Below are positions 1-11,546 of a stretch of DNA of 64,000 nucleotides, piece after piece (the first letter of the stretch is position 1; every line of letters begins with the position of its first letter). Below the pieces are notes generated by a model. It searched no databases. It was not told the DNA's origin and saw only the letters and a list, made by a program, of their open reading frames with translations. The stretch is taken from the NCBI GenBank assembly GCA_023653785.1, contig JAMKCH010088226.1, forward strand, positions 245,158 to 309,157. Direction: 5' to 3'. Origin of the DNA: Ophioderma brevispina. Taxonomy: Eukaryota; Echinodermata; Ophiuroidea; Amphilepidida; Ophiodermatidae. A program made the translations under genes and the position numbers.

Positions 1-1054
1 GGCAAGGCATTGCTAATCTACCAAGGTCTGAGTTCAGTAGCCTTGGATGTGCACCTGTTAACCAGCTGACCATGCATGTTCTATGTAATCATAATCATGC
101 ACTAAGAACAGAGGGTGTCTTTGCTAAATACACTTGTGAATGAAAGCTATTGAAACTGCGCATGGAAGAAGGTTTTATTAGCTCATGTGATATATTCCAA
201 TATCCTTGTGTCCTTCCTCTACCAGAACACACGCACAACTGTATACAGAAGTCCCTATTGTTATTCCTGAACAAACATAAGTAGTATGTGTAATAATTCC
301 CTGAAGCTTTGAACCATAGACAATACCACTAGACCACTCTTCTGTTAAGTACTCTTGATCTCCAATGAAAGGCCTGTTTTGCATAATATCATGATATAAA
401 TTAACAGTGAAGTAGTATGAACTATTTAATAGTTTGTTGTGGGTTTGCTACTAGAACTCAACCCCCCCTTACAATTTTGGATTTTGTTCATTTTTTTAGC
501 TTGTTTTTGGGCAATTTAAAGAAGCACGAATACCTCATGAAAACCTAGTCTTTAATATGTACATGCAACTATCGAAAATGACAATTCATCAGCCTAGTTA
601 CAACTAAGTGAGGCGTTTTTCTCTTTCCACCTCATAGGGGTCATGTTATCCATAAAAATCCTATTCTTAATACATGAAACCCCGACTTTAACGCCCATTT
701 TAGCCCACAGCGTGGACTTAGGGAAATATTTAGCATGATTATGAAATGTCTGTGCTTCTTTAAACTTTTGGAACACTTTTTATCTCTAGGTACTGACAAT
801 TGTTTAGTACAGTACAGTTGGCACATTGCTATCAGCATGTGATGCTTCAAAACACCCTCTGATTGACCAATGGAAAGAAGAAACTCTAAGCTATATATTG
901 GTACAAATGTACATAATTGGATGTTCCAGTAACGAAATCACAGTGAGTTTTGTTAACAAAAAAGGTCTCAGTAGACGAGGGTTTAAAATGACAATAGAAT
1001 CTGAATCTAAACAACCCAAAACTTCAAAAAGTGAGCCATTCACACGTTTTTAGA

Positions 1055-1575
1055 CTTAGATTTTTAGATTTAAAAGTATAATGTCCGGTTGGAATCCGTA
1101 TTGATTTGATCAATCTGTTGGCTTTATAGCTGAAGTTGTCATTATGTCTTTAAAATAACATTAGATTCTGAATCTCCAACCCTCAAACTCCTGCGTTATG
1201 ATTATTTGTTTTTTAGATTAAATTGAATCTTCTTGGCTGGCGACCATTTTGGATTTGCTCTATCTGTGGCTTTAAATGATGAAGTTGGCATTATATCAGT
1301 ATATAACATTTGTTACCTGATCTCCAACCCAAAAAACCTAAAAGATTATCATTTTATGATTCTAGCATTTTAGATTTACATTATAATTCCGGCGGCGGCC
1401 ACCTGGGATTTTGTTCATATGGTGGCTTTAATGATGAAGTTGACTCCATCATCTAAAAATCGCCACCAACCCACCAAAAACTACAAGATGTATCACTCAT
1501 GGTTCGACCCTTTTAGATTAAAAATTCCGGGGCGCCATAACTGATTGTGGCGGCTCCAGGCGGCGCCCTTCTTGG
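1055..1575. repeat. About four degenerate ~150-bp tandem units (copy A)
   Basis: Units restart near 1066, 1214, 1370 and 1513 with a tttttagattt-like start, then an attccgg plus ggcggccac/ggcgaccat core, then ttggatttgttca, tggctttaa and gatgaagttg. The GGCGGCCA core recalls the AAGATGGCGGCC words in palindromes at 51.5-52.9 kb, but no homology beyond that word was established. Confidence 0.6.
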
Positions 1576-2177
1576 CAACCTACTATCAAAAACAAAAAAA
1601 TGTTTCATGTCTTATCAAAGCCAGTGCATCACTTCAAACTTGAAATGCACATGTTTCTTCGCTGGCAAACCATCATTTGCAAAACAACATGATTTTATTT
1701 TACACAAACATAATATACAACTTTGACACAAATTTTGAAAGTCAAGTTACTACAAATTTACAGGGAAAATTAGGAAGGTGAAAAATAGTGAGACGTTTGG
1801 GTTTCATTTTCAAGTGTGGGTTTCAAAATTGCAACAACCCTATTGCAACAACGCAACATTTTAAACATAACACGACGAAATTGTCACAAATTTCAATTTT
1901 TAATTGGTCACACTTGCATCCCCAGTTTCCTAACATCTTAAATAACTGTTCTAATGATATGGAACATGTAACACAAACAAACTATTTTCATTTAATTTAT
2001 ATTTAGTATTTTTACAATGTTACAGTTAGTATTACCATTTAGTACTATTATTGCTATTTTATATATGTATTTCCTATAATACTGTCATGTTTTACAACTT
2101 CTCATGTAATAAAACACTGTTGTCATTATATTGACATGTGCCTTATATGTAACGCTTTAAAGAGGCACGATACACTT

Positions 2178-2554
2178 CGAGGGGGGATCAGTGACACAAA
2201 GACGTAACTCCATTTTGGTCATTTGGGGAAAACTGATTTTAAAATAGTATCTTGCTTGTTTTAAAAATTGAATTGGAGGTGAGAAGGAGAATAAGTAGAG
2301 TAAGTACGGGGAGGAAGGTGAGACTCAAAGAGGAGAGTGCAGGAGAGAAGGAGGTAGGTATTAAGGGGGGCGAGAAGTGGTTGGGGCCCTTTAAAATTTA
2401 AAATTTTTAAGAAATAAGAACAACATGAAAAAGAACTGTTTTGAACTTGTCATTTTTTGGCCATCGTTGTATCCTAAAAAATGTGCCTCTTCCAAGTACA
2501 GTATCCTCATTTTTTTTTCAAATTGAGTTATGTCCTTTATGTCACCGACCCCTC
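2178..2554. mobile_element. Small inverted-repeat (MITE-like) element, copy A, with internal GA-rich insertion
   Basis: The left end (cgaggggggatcagtgacac) and the right end (tatgtcaccgacccctcg) are inverted versions of one another. Copy B at 6628-6878 has the same ends but lacks a roughly 110-bp GA-rich insert present here at about 2268-2382. No coding capacity. Confidence 0.5.
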
Positions 2555-2670
2555 GATTAATTAATGGTTTACAAATAACCTACATTAACTGAGTATCCGT
2601 GCCACAATCTCTGACAAATGTATTAATCTTTTCCCGGAGATAAGCCACGCACTTAGTGTTGAAAAAAAAG

Positions 2671-2743
2671 AGCACCTGGTCGGATTCGAACCGGCGATCT
2701 TCGTATTACTAGCACGACGCTCTTCCACTGATCTAACAAGGCA
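2671..2743 (-). tRNA. tRNA-Thr(AGT)-like sequence, copy A (probably pseudo or SINE-like)
   Basis: Read on the minus strand, a GGTTCGAATCC box B, a TTAGATCAGT box-A-like region and a 5-bp anticodon stem around loop CTAGTAA (anticodon AGT) are visible, followed at once by a run of T that would end Pol III transcription. The 7-bp acceptor stem pairs poorly. Compared with the better copy at 6995-7068 the D-arm has lost bases. Likely a decayed tRNA or tRNA-derived repeat. Confidence 0.45.
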
Positions 2744-2860
2744 TGGTGTATTTTTAAGTTGGCAGGAGTTTGCTATGGGGTTGGGGATGATGAAGTACAT
2801 GCTCGTCAAAATAAACTCAGCACATGGAAATTCAGGCAAGATATGCATATACAATCAAGA

Positions 2861-4371
2861 GTGCGAAAAACGTTTGATGTGAGTGCCACGTTCCCTAAAT
2901 ATGGCGATTAAAAGGAGGGCGAACGATAACTTAATTCACTAAACCAAATGCGTGGCGGAACGACTACCGTACAAAGTAGTCTCTTAAAGGTGACTTCCTC
3001 AAGATGCATATAAACTATGCGGTTCGATACATGGGTTGGGTTTCATTGTATAGCTAAGAGGCGTAATAATAAGAGTAATGGACTGTCACCAGACCTAAGA
3101 GGACATTACACGAAAACGGTTAGGGAATAAGAAGATTCATGCGGTTTTGACTCTACTTGATGGGAATGACTAACTTTATATAATTGAGCGCATTTTAGTG
3201 TTATATCTTAATAATCTTAGTGTTTGAGTCGCTATAATTGCTAAATATCAATTTTCGACCTATATCAGTATTTTCGTATTTTCCTCACATATGCGCCATG
3301 GATGACGTCCTACTAGGGATGTCTGTTGGTACTTGATATGGATACCCAACAAAGGTGTTTTGAGTCAATCCTACATGCACCAGTTTTGGGAAAGCGACCT
3401 GGCCAGGACAGGCGGTTGGCGGCCAAGCTTCATCATAGCGCCAAAATCTGCCGAACGAGTCATTGGAGGAGGCTGACAGTGAAGTCACGTGCGCGTTTCT
3501 TCTACATAGATTAGTGAGTGGAGAGTGGGAATTCCCATACGGAGACGCGACCGATCTAAATTGCCTTGGTTTAGCGGGGTGGTGCATAATTGTGCTGAAA
3601 AAATCATCATCAAATCGTTTTTAAGACCGGACATGAGAGGTTTGCTACATGCAGGTCAAAGAATCATTCCACGGTGGTGCAAGGCTAAACTGGTACCGGG
3701 CCTGGTAAATGGTAATGGTTCCGCAGATTAATAGCGGATGCACCTGCGATTGAACATGAGGTCAACCAGCCTCGTCAAAATGGATCCCGTTTGTTTTTAT
3801 ACCTTATTCATACAAAAAAAATACTTACCACTGGAGTTGATTCTTCAACTCAACGGATTTTGCGTGGAAAAATATTGAGATTAAACAATTTCGACATTTA
3901 GAATATTTAGTCAAGTTTCGTGATTACGTGCTAAACCTAGGGAACGGCAAAAAAAAACGACGATATCTTGGCCCGCCCCCCCCCCCACCCCCCGGTGGCA
4001 GGAATAGCCAGAGAAAAAGCGCCCTCAGTTCTGACATTGCGTGATCTGGTACCCATTTTTAAAATATATAACTTTAAATGTGAAGTTTCTGATCCGAACT
4101 TTGAAAAACATGAAATGTCATTTTGAAGAAAATGGCACTTTTAGAGGAAATTTTAAGTTGTAGGCTTCAAGGAACTCATTCTTTTTGTTAGATGTTATAC
4201 AACCACTTTCCCCCAAGAGGGAAAGCGACTTATTATGCTTATGTGATTGATAATACTATTTACTGTAAGTGGCTTTCCGTTCTTGGGGGGGGGGAGGGTT
4301 CATGTTAAACAATCTCATCTAGGGTGAATAAAATAGAAAAGACGAGCATAAACCTCCCCATCACTTTTGAG
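2861..4371. other. Spacer between the two duplicated blocks; no gene recognised
   Basis: This stretch is not repeated elsewhere in the window. Open frames around 3285-3731 overlap on both strands and match no family I recognise. A C-rich tract sits at 3976-3994. A short hairpin is formed by cccccaaga plus ggaaagcgacttat (4211-4234) and its inverse at 4265-4289. Confidence 0.5.
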
Positions 4372-5454
4372 GCAAGGCATGCTAATCTTTCAAGGGCTGA
4401 GTTCAGTAGTCTTGGATGTGCACCTGTTAGCAACAGCTGACCATGCAGGTTCTGGTATCATAAATCATGCATTAATAACAAGGGTGTATTTGCTAGAATA
4501 CACTTTGTGAATGAAAGCGATTGAACTGCGCCATGGGAAGAGGTTGATTAGCTCATAGTGAATATATTCCAATAAGCTTTGGTCTTACTCCTACCCAGAC
4601 CACGCACACTGTAAGACCAGAAGTCACTATTTTTCTGCCGAACAAAACCAGAATTAGTATTGTGTAATATTTTCCCTGAGCTTTGACCATAGCAAAATGA
4701 CCACTTCTGTTATAGTACTCTGACATCAATGACAGGCCTTTTCCTAATATCATGAATATAATTACAGTGAGAGTATGACCTATTATATTGTGGGTTTTTG
4801 CTACTTAAACTCAAACCCCCCGTACAAATTTGGATTTTGTTCATGTTTTAGCTTGTTATGGCAATTTTATAAGAAGCAACGATACCTCATGAAAAAACTA
4901 GTCTTTAATTACCTATGTACATGACAATATCGCAAAATGAAATTCATCAGCCTAGTTACCTAATTGAGGGCGTTTTTTCTCTTTCACCAACATTCAACCT
5001 CAATAGGGTCATGTAATCCCATAAAAATCCTATTCTTAATACCTGAAAATCCTGACTTTACAAAACCCATTTTTCAAGCCCACGAAGCGTTTAGTACTTA
5101 GTGAATATTTAGCATGATAGGAAATGTCCTTGTGCTTCTTAAACTTTTTGGAAGACCTTTTTATCTCTAGAGCTACTGACATGTGTTTAGTACATCACAG
5201 TACAGTATAGGCACAATTCAATGCATCATGGGATTGATTGCAAAACACCCTCTGTATTGACGCATATTGAAAGAAGAAACTCTAAGCTATAATTTAGGTA
5301 CCAAATTTATAGAATTGGATGGTCAGGTAACGAAAATTCCCCCCACAGGATTTTTTGTTACAGAACAAAAAATGGCCAGGTAGACGAGGGAATGACAATA
5401 GAATCTGATCTAAAAAACCCAAAACTTCAAAAAGGTGAGCGATTTCACGATTTT

Positions 5455-5995
5455 TTAGACTTAGATTTTTAGATTTAAAGTATAATTCCTGTTGGAAGCC
5501 ATATGGATTTGATACAATAGGGTGGCTTTAGAGGATGAAGTTGTCATTATGTCTTGAAAATAACATTAAGAATCTGAATCTCCAGCCCCCAAACTCCTTG
5601 GTTTATGATTATTTGTTTTTTAGATTTAAAAGTGGGAATTCTGCTTGGCGACCATTTTTGGATTTTGCTCTATATGGTTGCTTTTAAAAATGATGAAAGT
5701 TGGCATTATTAAAAATCATTAATATAACATTGTTAACCACCTGGATCTCCCACCCAAAAAACCTAAAAAGATGTATCATTTATGATTCTAGCATTTTTAA
5801 GATTTACAATTATAATTCCGGTCCGACGGGCGGCGGCCACCTTGGATTGTTCAATATGGTGGCCTTTTAAAGATGTTGACATCATATCTAAATCGCCAAC
5901 CCCCCAAAAACTACAAGAGTTATCACTCATGGTTCTAAACCTTTTTAGATTAAAATTTCCGGTGGCGGCCATACTGGATTGTGGCGGCTCCAGGA
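5455..5995. repeat. About four degenerate ~150-bp tandem units (copy B)
   Basis: The same unit series as 1055-1575. The third and fourth units (from about 5800 and 5945) carry the clearest attccggt / ggcggcca core followed by ttggattgt. An ORF on each strand crosses the array but looks like a by-product of the repeat. Confidence 0.6.
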
Positions 5996-6627
5996 GGGCC
6001 CTTCTGGCAACCGTAATCAAAAACAAAAAAAAAATTTTCATGTCTTATCAAAGCCCAGTCATCAATTCAAACTTGAAATTGCACATGTTTCTGCAAACCA
6101 CCATCATTTGCAAAACAACATTATGTTGGGATTTTCCACAAACAAAAATATATACACCTTTGACACAAAGTTTTGAAAGTCACGTTACATACAAGTTTAC
6201 AAGGAGAAATTAGGAATGTGAACAAATATTGGAATACGTTTGAGTTTCACGTGTGGTTTTCAAAATTCACAACCCTATATGCAAACACAACGCAACATTT
6301 GAAACATAACACGACGAATTGTCCCCAAATTTCCATTTTTAATTGGTCACAAACTTGCAATCCCCAGTTTCGCTAAATCTTAAATCAACTGTTCTATGAT
6401 ATGGAAAATGTTAAACACAAACACAAACTATTATTCCTCTTAATGTTATAGTTAGTTTTAAAATGTTTAACAGTTAAGTAGTACCAGTTAGTACTATTAG
6501 CTATTTAAATATATGTATTTCACTATAATATTGTCATGTTACAAGCTAATCTCATGTAAACTGATAAAACACTGTTGTCATTATATTGACATGTGCCTTA
6601 TATGTATCTTTAAAGAGAATATACAAT

Positions 6628-6878
6628 TCGAGGGGTCAGTGACACAAAGACGTAACTCCATTTTGGTCATTTGGGGAAAACTGATTTTAAAATAGTATCT
6701 TCTTGTTTTAATTGGGCCTTTAAAAGTTAACCCATGATTCATTGGTCACTAAGTTATTAAGATTTTTGAACTTGTCATTTATTTGGCCATCGTGGTATCA
6801 GAAAAATGTGCCTCTCCAAGTAACAGTATCTCATTTTTTTTCAAATGGAGTTATGTCTTTATGTCACCGACCCCTCGA
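6628..6878. mobile_element. Small inverted-repeat (MITE-like) element, copy B
   Basis: The ends cgaggggtcagtgacacaaa and the inverse of tatgtcaccgacccctcg pair over about 30 positions with few mismatches. The interior is about 180 bp of AT-rich noncoding DNA. This appears to be the uninterrupted form of the element at 2178-2554. Confidence 0.55.
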
Positions 6879-6994
6879 ATTAATTATGGTTTACAATAAC
6901 TACATTAAATGAGTATCCGTGCCACAATCTATGACAAATGTTTATTAATCTTTCCCTGTAGATAGCCAGCGCACGTTAGTGTTGAAAAAAAAAG

Positions 6995-7068
6995 AGCACC
7001 TGGTCGGATTCGAACCGGCGATCTTCGTATTACTAGCACGACGCTCTTGCCAACTGATCTAACAAGGC
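6995..7068 (-). tRNA. tRNA-Thr(AGT)-like sequence, copy B
   Basis: On the minus strand: D-arm region GATCAGTTGGCAAGAGC, anticodon arm TCGTG-CTAGTAA-TACGA with AGT at the anticodon, T-arm GCCGG-TTCGAAT-CCGAC (one mismatch), then TC and ten T residues. Internal Pol III promoter boxes look sound. The acceptor stem (GCCTTGT against CAGGTGC) is largely unpaired, which argues against a functional tRNA. A tRNA-derived repeat head is the alternative. Confidence 0.5.
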
Positions 7069-7656
7069 ATGGTTGTAATTGTTAAGTTGGCAGGAGTTGC
7101 TATTGGGGTTGGGGATGATGAAGTACATGCTCGTCAAAATAAACTCAGCACATGGAAATTTCAGGCAAGATATGGCAGATACAATGCAAGATTTCATTAT
7201 TGTAATAACCTGATAATAATCCTCTCTTTAAAGAGACAGGATGACATTTCCAGACAGAAGTGCCCTCATTTTTTTGAACCCGTTTTTTCATAATTGGAAT
7301 GCTTACCAACTATATCACACCTGAATATGCCGAATACGCCGTCTTTATGTAATAAGATGTTGATATAGTAATTTATGTCGTGCACGACAGATATTCAAAG
7401 CATGGTTTCCTATGGGGACGATTAGGATAGCCGGGAGGATAGCAGGCCAGTTCAAAACAAGGTTTGCTGTTTTCTTTCGTGCTTGTTTGTCCAATAAACC
7501 TTCGAAACGTTCACGGTAGGTGGTCTACAACCGATTAAGTGTAATTTGAGGGAAATTTGTATCCTCAAAAGTTATGGTTGTGAGACTAGAACGGGAAAGT
7601 ATTTTGGACCGCTTGTGTCGCCTGCCGTCTCCTGTCGTCTTACAATATGCCTCATA

Positions 7657-7689
7657 TGACCTTTGACCTTGACATGTGACCTTTGACCT
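7657..7689. promoter_or_regulatory. Two perfect DR1 nuclear-receptor-type half-site pairs
   Basis: TGACCTTTGACCT occurs at 7657-7669 and again at 7677-7689, with start points 20 bp apart. This is the inverse of AGGTCA-A-AGGTCA, the direct-repeat-1 element bound by HNF4/RXR-type receptors. Weaker TGACCT words continue to about 7860, so the sites sit in a TGACCT-rich repeat. Whether they function is unknown. Confidence 0.4.
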
Positions 7690-8726
7690 CATTAACAAAT
7701 GATGGATTACGTGTAATATTCATAAACCAAGTTTAGTTCCAATTGAACTTCCAACTTTTAAATTCAGTTCAATTTGACATTTTCAGCCCATCTTACAACT
7801 TGACCTCATCATCAAATGACCTTTTACCTTGGTATGTGACTTTGACCTCATCATCAAATGCGGGATCCCACGTTGCACCTATGACTCAAGTTTGGTTGAA
7901 ATCCATTGAAGCAAATGTTAACCCTTTTTCACAACAACAACAGAATACATCAACAACAGACTTCATCAATTGCAACAACAGACAACAACAACAACATGAA
8001 GTGGACAAAGTGATGCCTATGTGTCTTTCCGCCTTAAGGTAGGCGAAACAAAAACGGTATATGACAGAACTTTTCTGTCATTCGTTAAAATATCTTAAAA
8101 TATCAATATCATACCACTTTACCCAGAATACGGTCTTATGGTTTATCAATATATCAGAACTTCTTTTATCAATAGATTTTCCAGTGGACGGATTAACATT
8201 GCAGTGCCAAATCAAAGTACCACCAAAAGTCTATTCCAATTACCTTTCTTATTAAGGTCCAACAAACGTTTAATCCGCGAAATCTGTAAGCTTTTAATCA
8301 TAGAAGGGATATGCAGCATTTTCAGACCAACAAAAGAGTAGTACCCGATAATAGTTTTCCTACTAATTGTATATGATTGCCAGACCAGATAAATTCATAC
8401 ACTTCAGTATCTAACTCCTTTAAAATTATCTGGAGGTTGGGACAAATAAGAATACAGAAAATTAAATGGGAAAGACCAAGAGATTAAATAATGGTGATTT
8501 GTCAGTAGGAGTAAGTTAGCAAGTAGACCACACTCTGAGGGTATTGCAATTTTTACACATGAATGGAGACTATTTATCATACATTGTGTACGCTACCTCA
8601 TATTTGCGGTGCGCGCGCGAGATTCATATTTGTGGGAAATATACTACATGAGTAATTTCAAGAACGACTGGGAAATAGTCTACTTCCTCCAGCAAATTGA
8701 TAAACAAATTGTGGGTGATAGCAGTT
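7690..8726. other. No gene recognised; TGACCT-rich and CAA-rich repeats
   Basis: Degenerate tgacctcatcatcaaatga units run from about 7790 to 7865, and CAA-rich runs occupy about 7934-7999. The open frame 7743-8042 is made of these repeats. Nothing identifiable between 8040 and 8726. Confidence 0.5.
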
Positions 8727-9381
8727 GTTACGCCGACAATGCGTGATCACTGAAATGCGTGACCGTCACGCAATTTCGGCAACTGGTGACAAGTGAAATA
8801 TTCAACGGAGAGTATGTGCATGCGTGCAGTGTGCATTGGACTCCGATCATGCTGATTGTACGTGAGGGTATAAGAACACTGGTATGCGGGATGGCTCTGG
8901 CGGGGTGGTATGAAGGTTATAGGCTACGTGTGTTCCGAGTATTGTGGGGGAAGGTGACGGCACGAATATGCCCGGTAGAAGGGGTAGTAGGGGATCCATA
9001 GGTGACATATTTGAGGGGAACTTCTACTCAAAATACACTTAAAGGTTTGAAAAGTGTGGTAGATGTAAAGCTGACCAAATCAGCTGATCTCATGCCGTCG
9101 AGACAATTATCAACATAAACAATCCCAGCGCGATCATTTATATATGCAAGCAGGTTGACTCCCGGATACAAGGCTCAGCCTCAGCGTTAGCCTCAGCGCA
9201 GGCATAGCATTGCGCAGGCAGAGAGCGCCAAGTACACGTGATATCGACAAGCTGCTTTTAGGGCGAAGTCACGTGATTTCGGCATAAATTTCGTGCCGAA
9301 ATAGCGTGATATCACGGTATTTCGACAGACGGATACCGAAATCACGCGATTTCGACAGTCACGCAATTTTCGGCGTAACAC
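8727..9381. mobile_element. Palindromic MITE-like element with GTTACGCCGA termini
   Basis: The left end GTTACGCCGACAATGCGTGA and the right end (read inversely, GTTACGCCGAAAATTGCGTGA-like) match in inverted orientation. Inside both ends are multiple CACGTGATTTCGG / CCGAAATCACG words in both orientations, densest at 9268-9370. The interior (about 8800-9180) is unrelated and noncoding. It ends ten bases from the putative poly(A) signal of the receptor gene. Confidence 0.65.
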
Positions 9382-9390
9382 AGTCTAGAT

Positions 9391-9396
9391 TTTATT
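9391..9396 (-). promoter_or_regulatory. Putative poly(A) signal of the receptor gene
   Basis: AATAAA on the minus strand, about 50 nt past the stop codon of the last receptor exon at 9447. Position and orientation fit a short 3' UTR. In AT-rich DNA the hexamer alone is weak evidence. Confidence 0.4.
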
Positions 9397-9446
9397 TACG
9401 TCATTGATCATCACACGAGGGCGTTGTCTTTTACCACGGTCGTTAT

Positions 9447-9704
9447 TCAATTTTTGTGTAACACTTTCAACTGCACGTTGTTTGTCCGAGTCAGTACGTT
9501 GCCTGATGCCTGCCTGTTCGACGATCGAGATTCTTGCTTCCTATCTCTAATTAGCTGTCGAAAATTGGTGCTGCATGTAAGTGATATCAGTAATGAAGGT
9601 CCTTGGAGAGAGTTGAGCAGCACAATGATCCACCATAACGGTGTCCATTCGACGAAAGAGGCTACAAATCCGAAGATCCATCCGATACCCATCAGAAAGC
9701 CAAT
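9447..9704 (-). CDS. Last exon of SRCR/SMB Methuselah-like GPCR: TM6, TM7, cytoplasmic tail
   Basis: Family B/Methuselah-like receptors end with a TM6 of the form MGxxWIFGF and a TM7 followed by a short basic tail. Here the exon reads IGFLMGIGWIFGFVASF (TM6), then WTPLWWIIVLLNSLQG (TM7 with the NSLQG motif), then a Cys/Arg-rich tail ending LKVLHKN and a stop. The acceptor TTCTATTCAG lies directly before the first codon, giving phase 0. That agrees with the phase-0 donor GTAAAA closing the TM1-5 exon at 16470, so the two encode one receptor across an intron of about 6.8 kb. The 85-codon length is normal for this part. The antisense frame is a shadow. Assignment to the same gene rests on order, strand, phase and complementary helices; a cDNA would settle it. 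Confidence 0.8.
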   Translation of the reverse strand: MGFLMGIGWIFGFVASFVEWTPLWWIIVLLNSLQGPSLLISLTCSTNFRQLIRDRKQESRSSNRQASGNVLTRTNNVQLKVLHKN

Positions 9705-9839
9705 CTGAATAGAATCAAAGAGTTCCTTAACATTACTCTATTCCCTTACTACAAAAGTTACGCATTTGTACACTCTTAACAGACTATTAACAACATAACA
9801 ACACTGACAAGGACAGCAGCAACACTGGCAACTACTACT

Positions 9840-9840
<1 letters not shown>

Positions 9841-9874
<34 letters not shown>

Positions 9875-9893
9875 ACCACCACCACCACCACCA
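9841..9893. repeat. CCG/CCA microsatellite
   Basis: About nine CCG triplets followed by eight or nine CCA triplets, then ACT- and CAA-rich triplets. It lies in the receptor intron, about 140 bp from the last-exon acceptor. Confidence 0.9.
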
Positions 9894-11546
9894 GTACTAC
9901 TACTAATTACAACAACAACAAGTTCTAAAGCTCAATGTCGTAAGAAGCAGAAGTGTAAGCGCGTATTGGTGTAATTATTCATGTAATGATTATTGGAATT
10001 AAAAACGTGAGTGATCCCATTGTCGGTCCCGAGGGGCTTTGCAGGTTTGCTAAAATATGTAAAAACAGCCTAATTTAAGTGCCCACTTCCCCCCCCCCCC
10101 CCCCCCCGAAAAGTAGAACATTGGAATAATGACAAAATGTTTTTATTGAAATGAATTTAACTTGTAGTTTTCTTTACACAATGAGAAAAGGGAATCCCAG
10201 AAACCCCCATTCCCTCTACCGCATTGATCGGTTAAAAACAGCGCTAAGATTTTGGAAACGAATTATCACCGACACCAAGAATGGAACTGTAGCATTTTTA
10301 CCAATCGGAATTTCATTGTCCGAAATCTCTGGCGAGACAACTTGTACTGGATATTTGTATTCGGATAATTTAAAATAAATAATGCCACTATCTATATAAA
10401 CTGAACCCTCAAACAAGAAGTGTTGGTTTTGCACAGCTGAGGTTTAAATTGGAGGCATGAAATATTTTGTCATGTTTGTGTTTATGGTTGTTTCGTAAAA
10501 AAAAAAATTGGTACTTATTTCAGGTAAACAATATTTCATTGCATATTTGCATATAACTATTACTGTCATGCACTGGAACTATGACAAGACTTGATGCTGG
10601 TGTATATCTACTGAATTTGACTATTTTAAGAATGTTATTTAAACACTTTTTGGGGGTTGGGCGGAAGAAATATTGCTTTGTTGACATCGTTATGGGTACA
10701 AATATCGGAAAGAATTCGATATGTACCCCTCTCCAAAATTATACAGGAAACAAATTATTTCTATTTATGGCCTAACACTAACATATGCCTTAACCCCAAG
10801 GTCAAAAATAAAAAAGAATTTGTTCCATATAGAACTTTGAAGAGGGATACATATGGAACTCTTGCCCAAATATCAAATTAAAATGTGTTTTGATGACCCA
10901 TAAAGTTTTTATACTACCCTTGCACTAAGTTTAGGTATTTTCGTGGGGCATCTTATTGCAAGAAACCAAAACTTCATAAATCAGCGAAACACTGTCAAAA
11001 TCCATCAAATTTCCACCAAAATATTGCAGTTTTCCTCCAGCTACTAACGTGTTTCATTTTAGATCCATTTAGTTATTGAAATATTTTCTCTATTAAAGGA
11101 GGATGACCCGATTTAAGTCTAAGTTTTTCATCTTCATAGAATGACCATCACGCCAAAACCCCGTCTGTAAAGTTTCGGGCCGATATTGCAAATCGTTTCT
11201 ATGTGAGAGCTAAAACGTGATTTTTTAACACCAATGGAATACTGTGTAAAATATTAATCGACCAAAAGGGGGCACATTTTCGTTCATAACATCCAAAACA
11301 AACACCCAGGGTAAATGAAAAAAAGAAGAATATGGTAGCTTTCTTCTGATACCAAAATTTTAACCACTTTCGGTAATATCTGGATTAAACCCACTGATTG
11401 TAATTGCAGCTGATGCATTGTTAGATAATAAAAATAATTTGCGGCATCTATGGGTCGAAATCCGGCTACTGACCCACCAAAGGTTAAGTTACTTTAATCA
11501 ATAAAATAAATATTTTTGATTATTGGCAAACCCATTCAGCTATAAT
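9894..11546. other. Intronic stretch with no recognised gene
   Basis: AT-rich DNA inside the TM5-TM6 intron. A C run is at 10088-10107. Overlapping opposite-strand frames at 10151-10434 and 10581-10881 match no family I know. A roughly 300-bp AT-rich noncoding stretch around 11.1-11.4 kb has no visible repeats. Confidence 0.5.

Larger units (their letters stand above)
1..2860. repeat. Duplicated 2.8-kb block, copy A
   Basis: The whole stretch recurs in the same orientation at 4372-7186. Matching landmarks in order are the opening ggcaaggcat, the gcacctgtta stretch, the ctctaagcta stretch, the four dark-matter units near 1.06-1.57 kb, and the closing tRNA-like sequence. The copies differ mainly by scattered one- to three-base insertions and deletions, many not in homopolymers, rather than by substitutions. 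No coding region is convincing. Either a diverged tandem duplication or two versions of one locus placed in series by assembly; the indel style favours low-accuracy sequence in at least one copy. Confidence 0.85.
4372..7186. repeat. Duplicated 2.8-kb block, copy B
   Basis: Direct repeat of 1-2860, collinear throughout. Many positions where copy A lacks one base carry it here and the reverse, so neither copy is uniformly more complete. This copy lacks the GA-rich insert of copy A but has the more intact tRNA-like end. Confidence 0.85.

Noticed and set aside
3285..3731. Overlapping frames on both strands in the spacer between the duplicated blocks
   Set aside because: Mutually overlapping, unrecognised, and no splice or start context.
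5763..6213. 143-codon plus-strand and 92-codon minus-strand frames
   Set aside because: They run across the ~150-bp noncoding tandem units, and the sister copy at 1.3-1.8 kb has no equivalent frame.
6995..7068. A functional tRNA-Thr gene
   Set aside because: Acceptor stem does not pair and the D-stem has a mismatch; kept only as tRNA-like.
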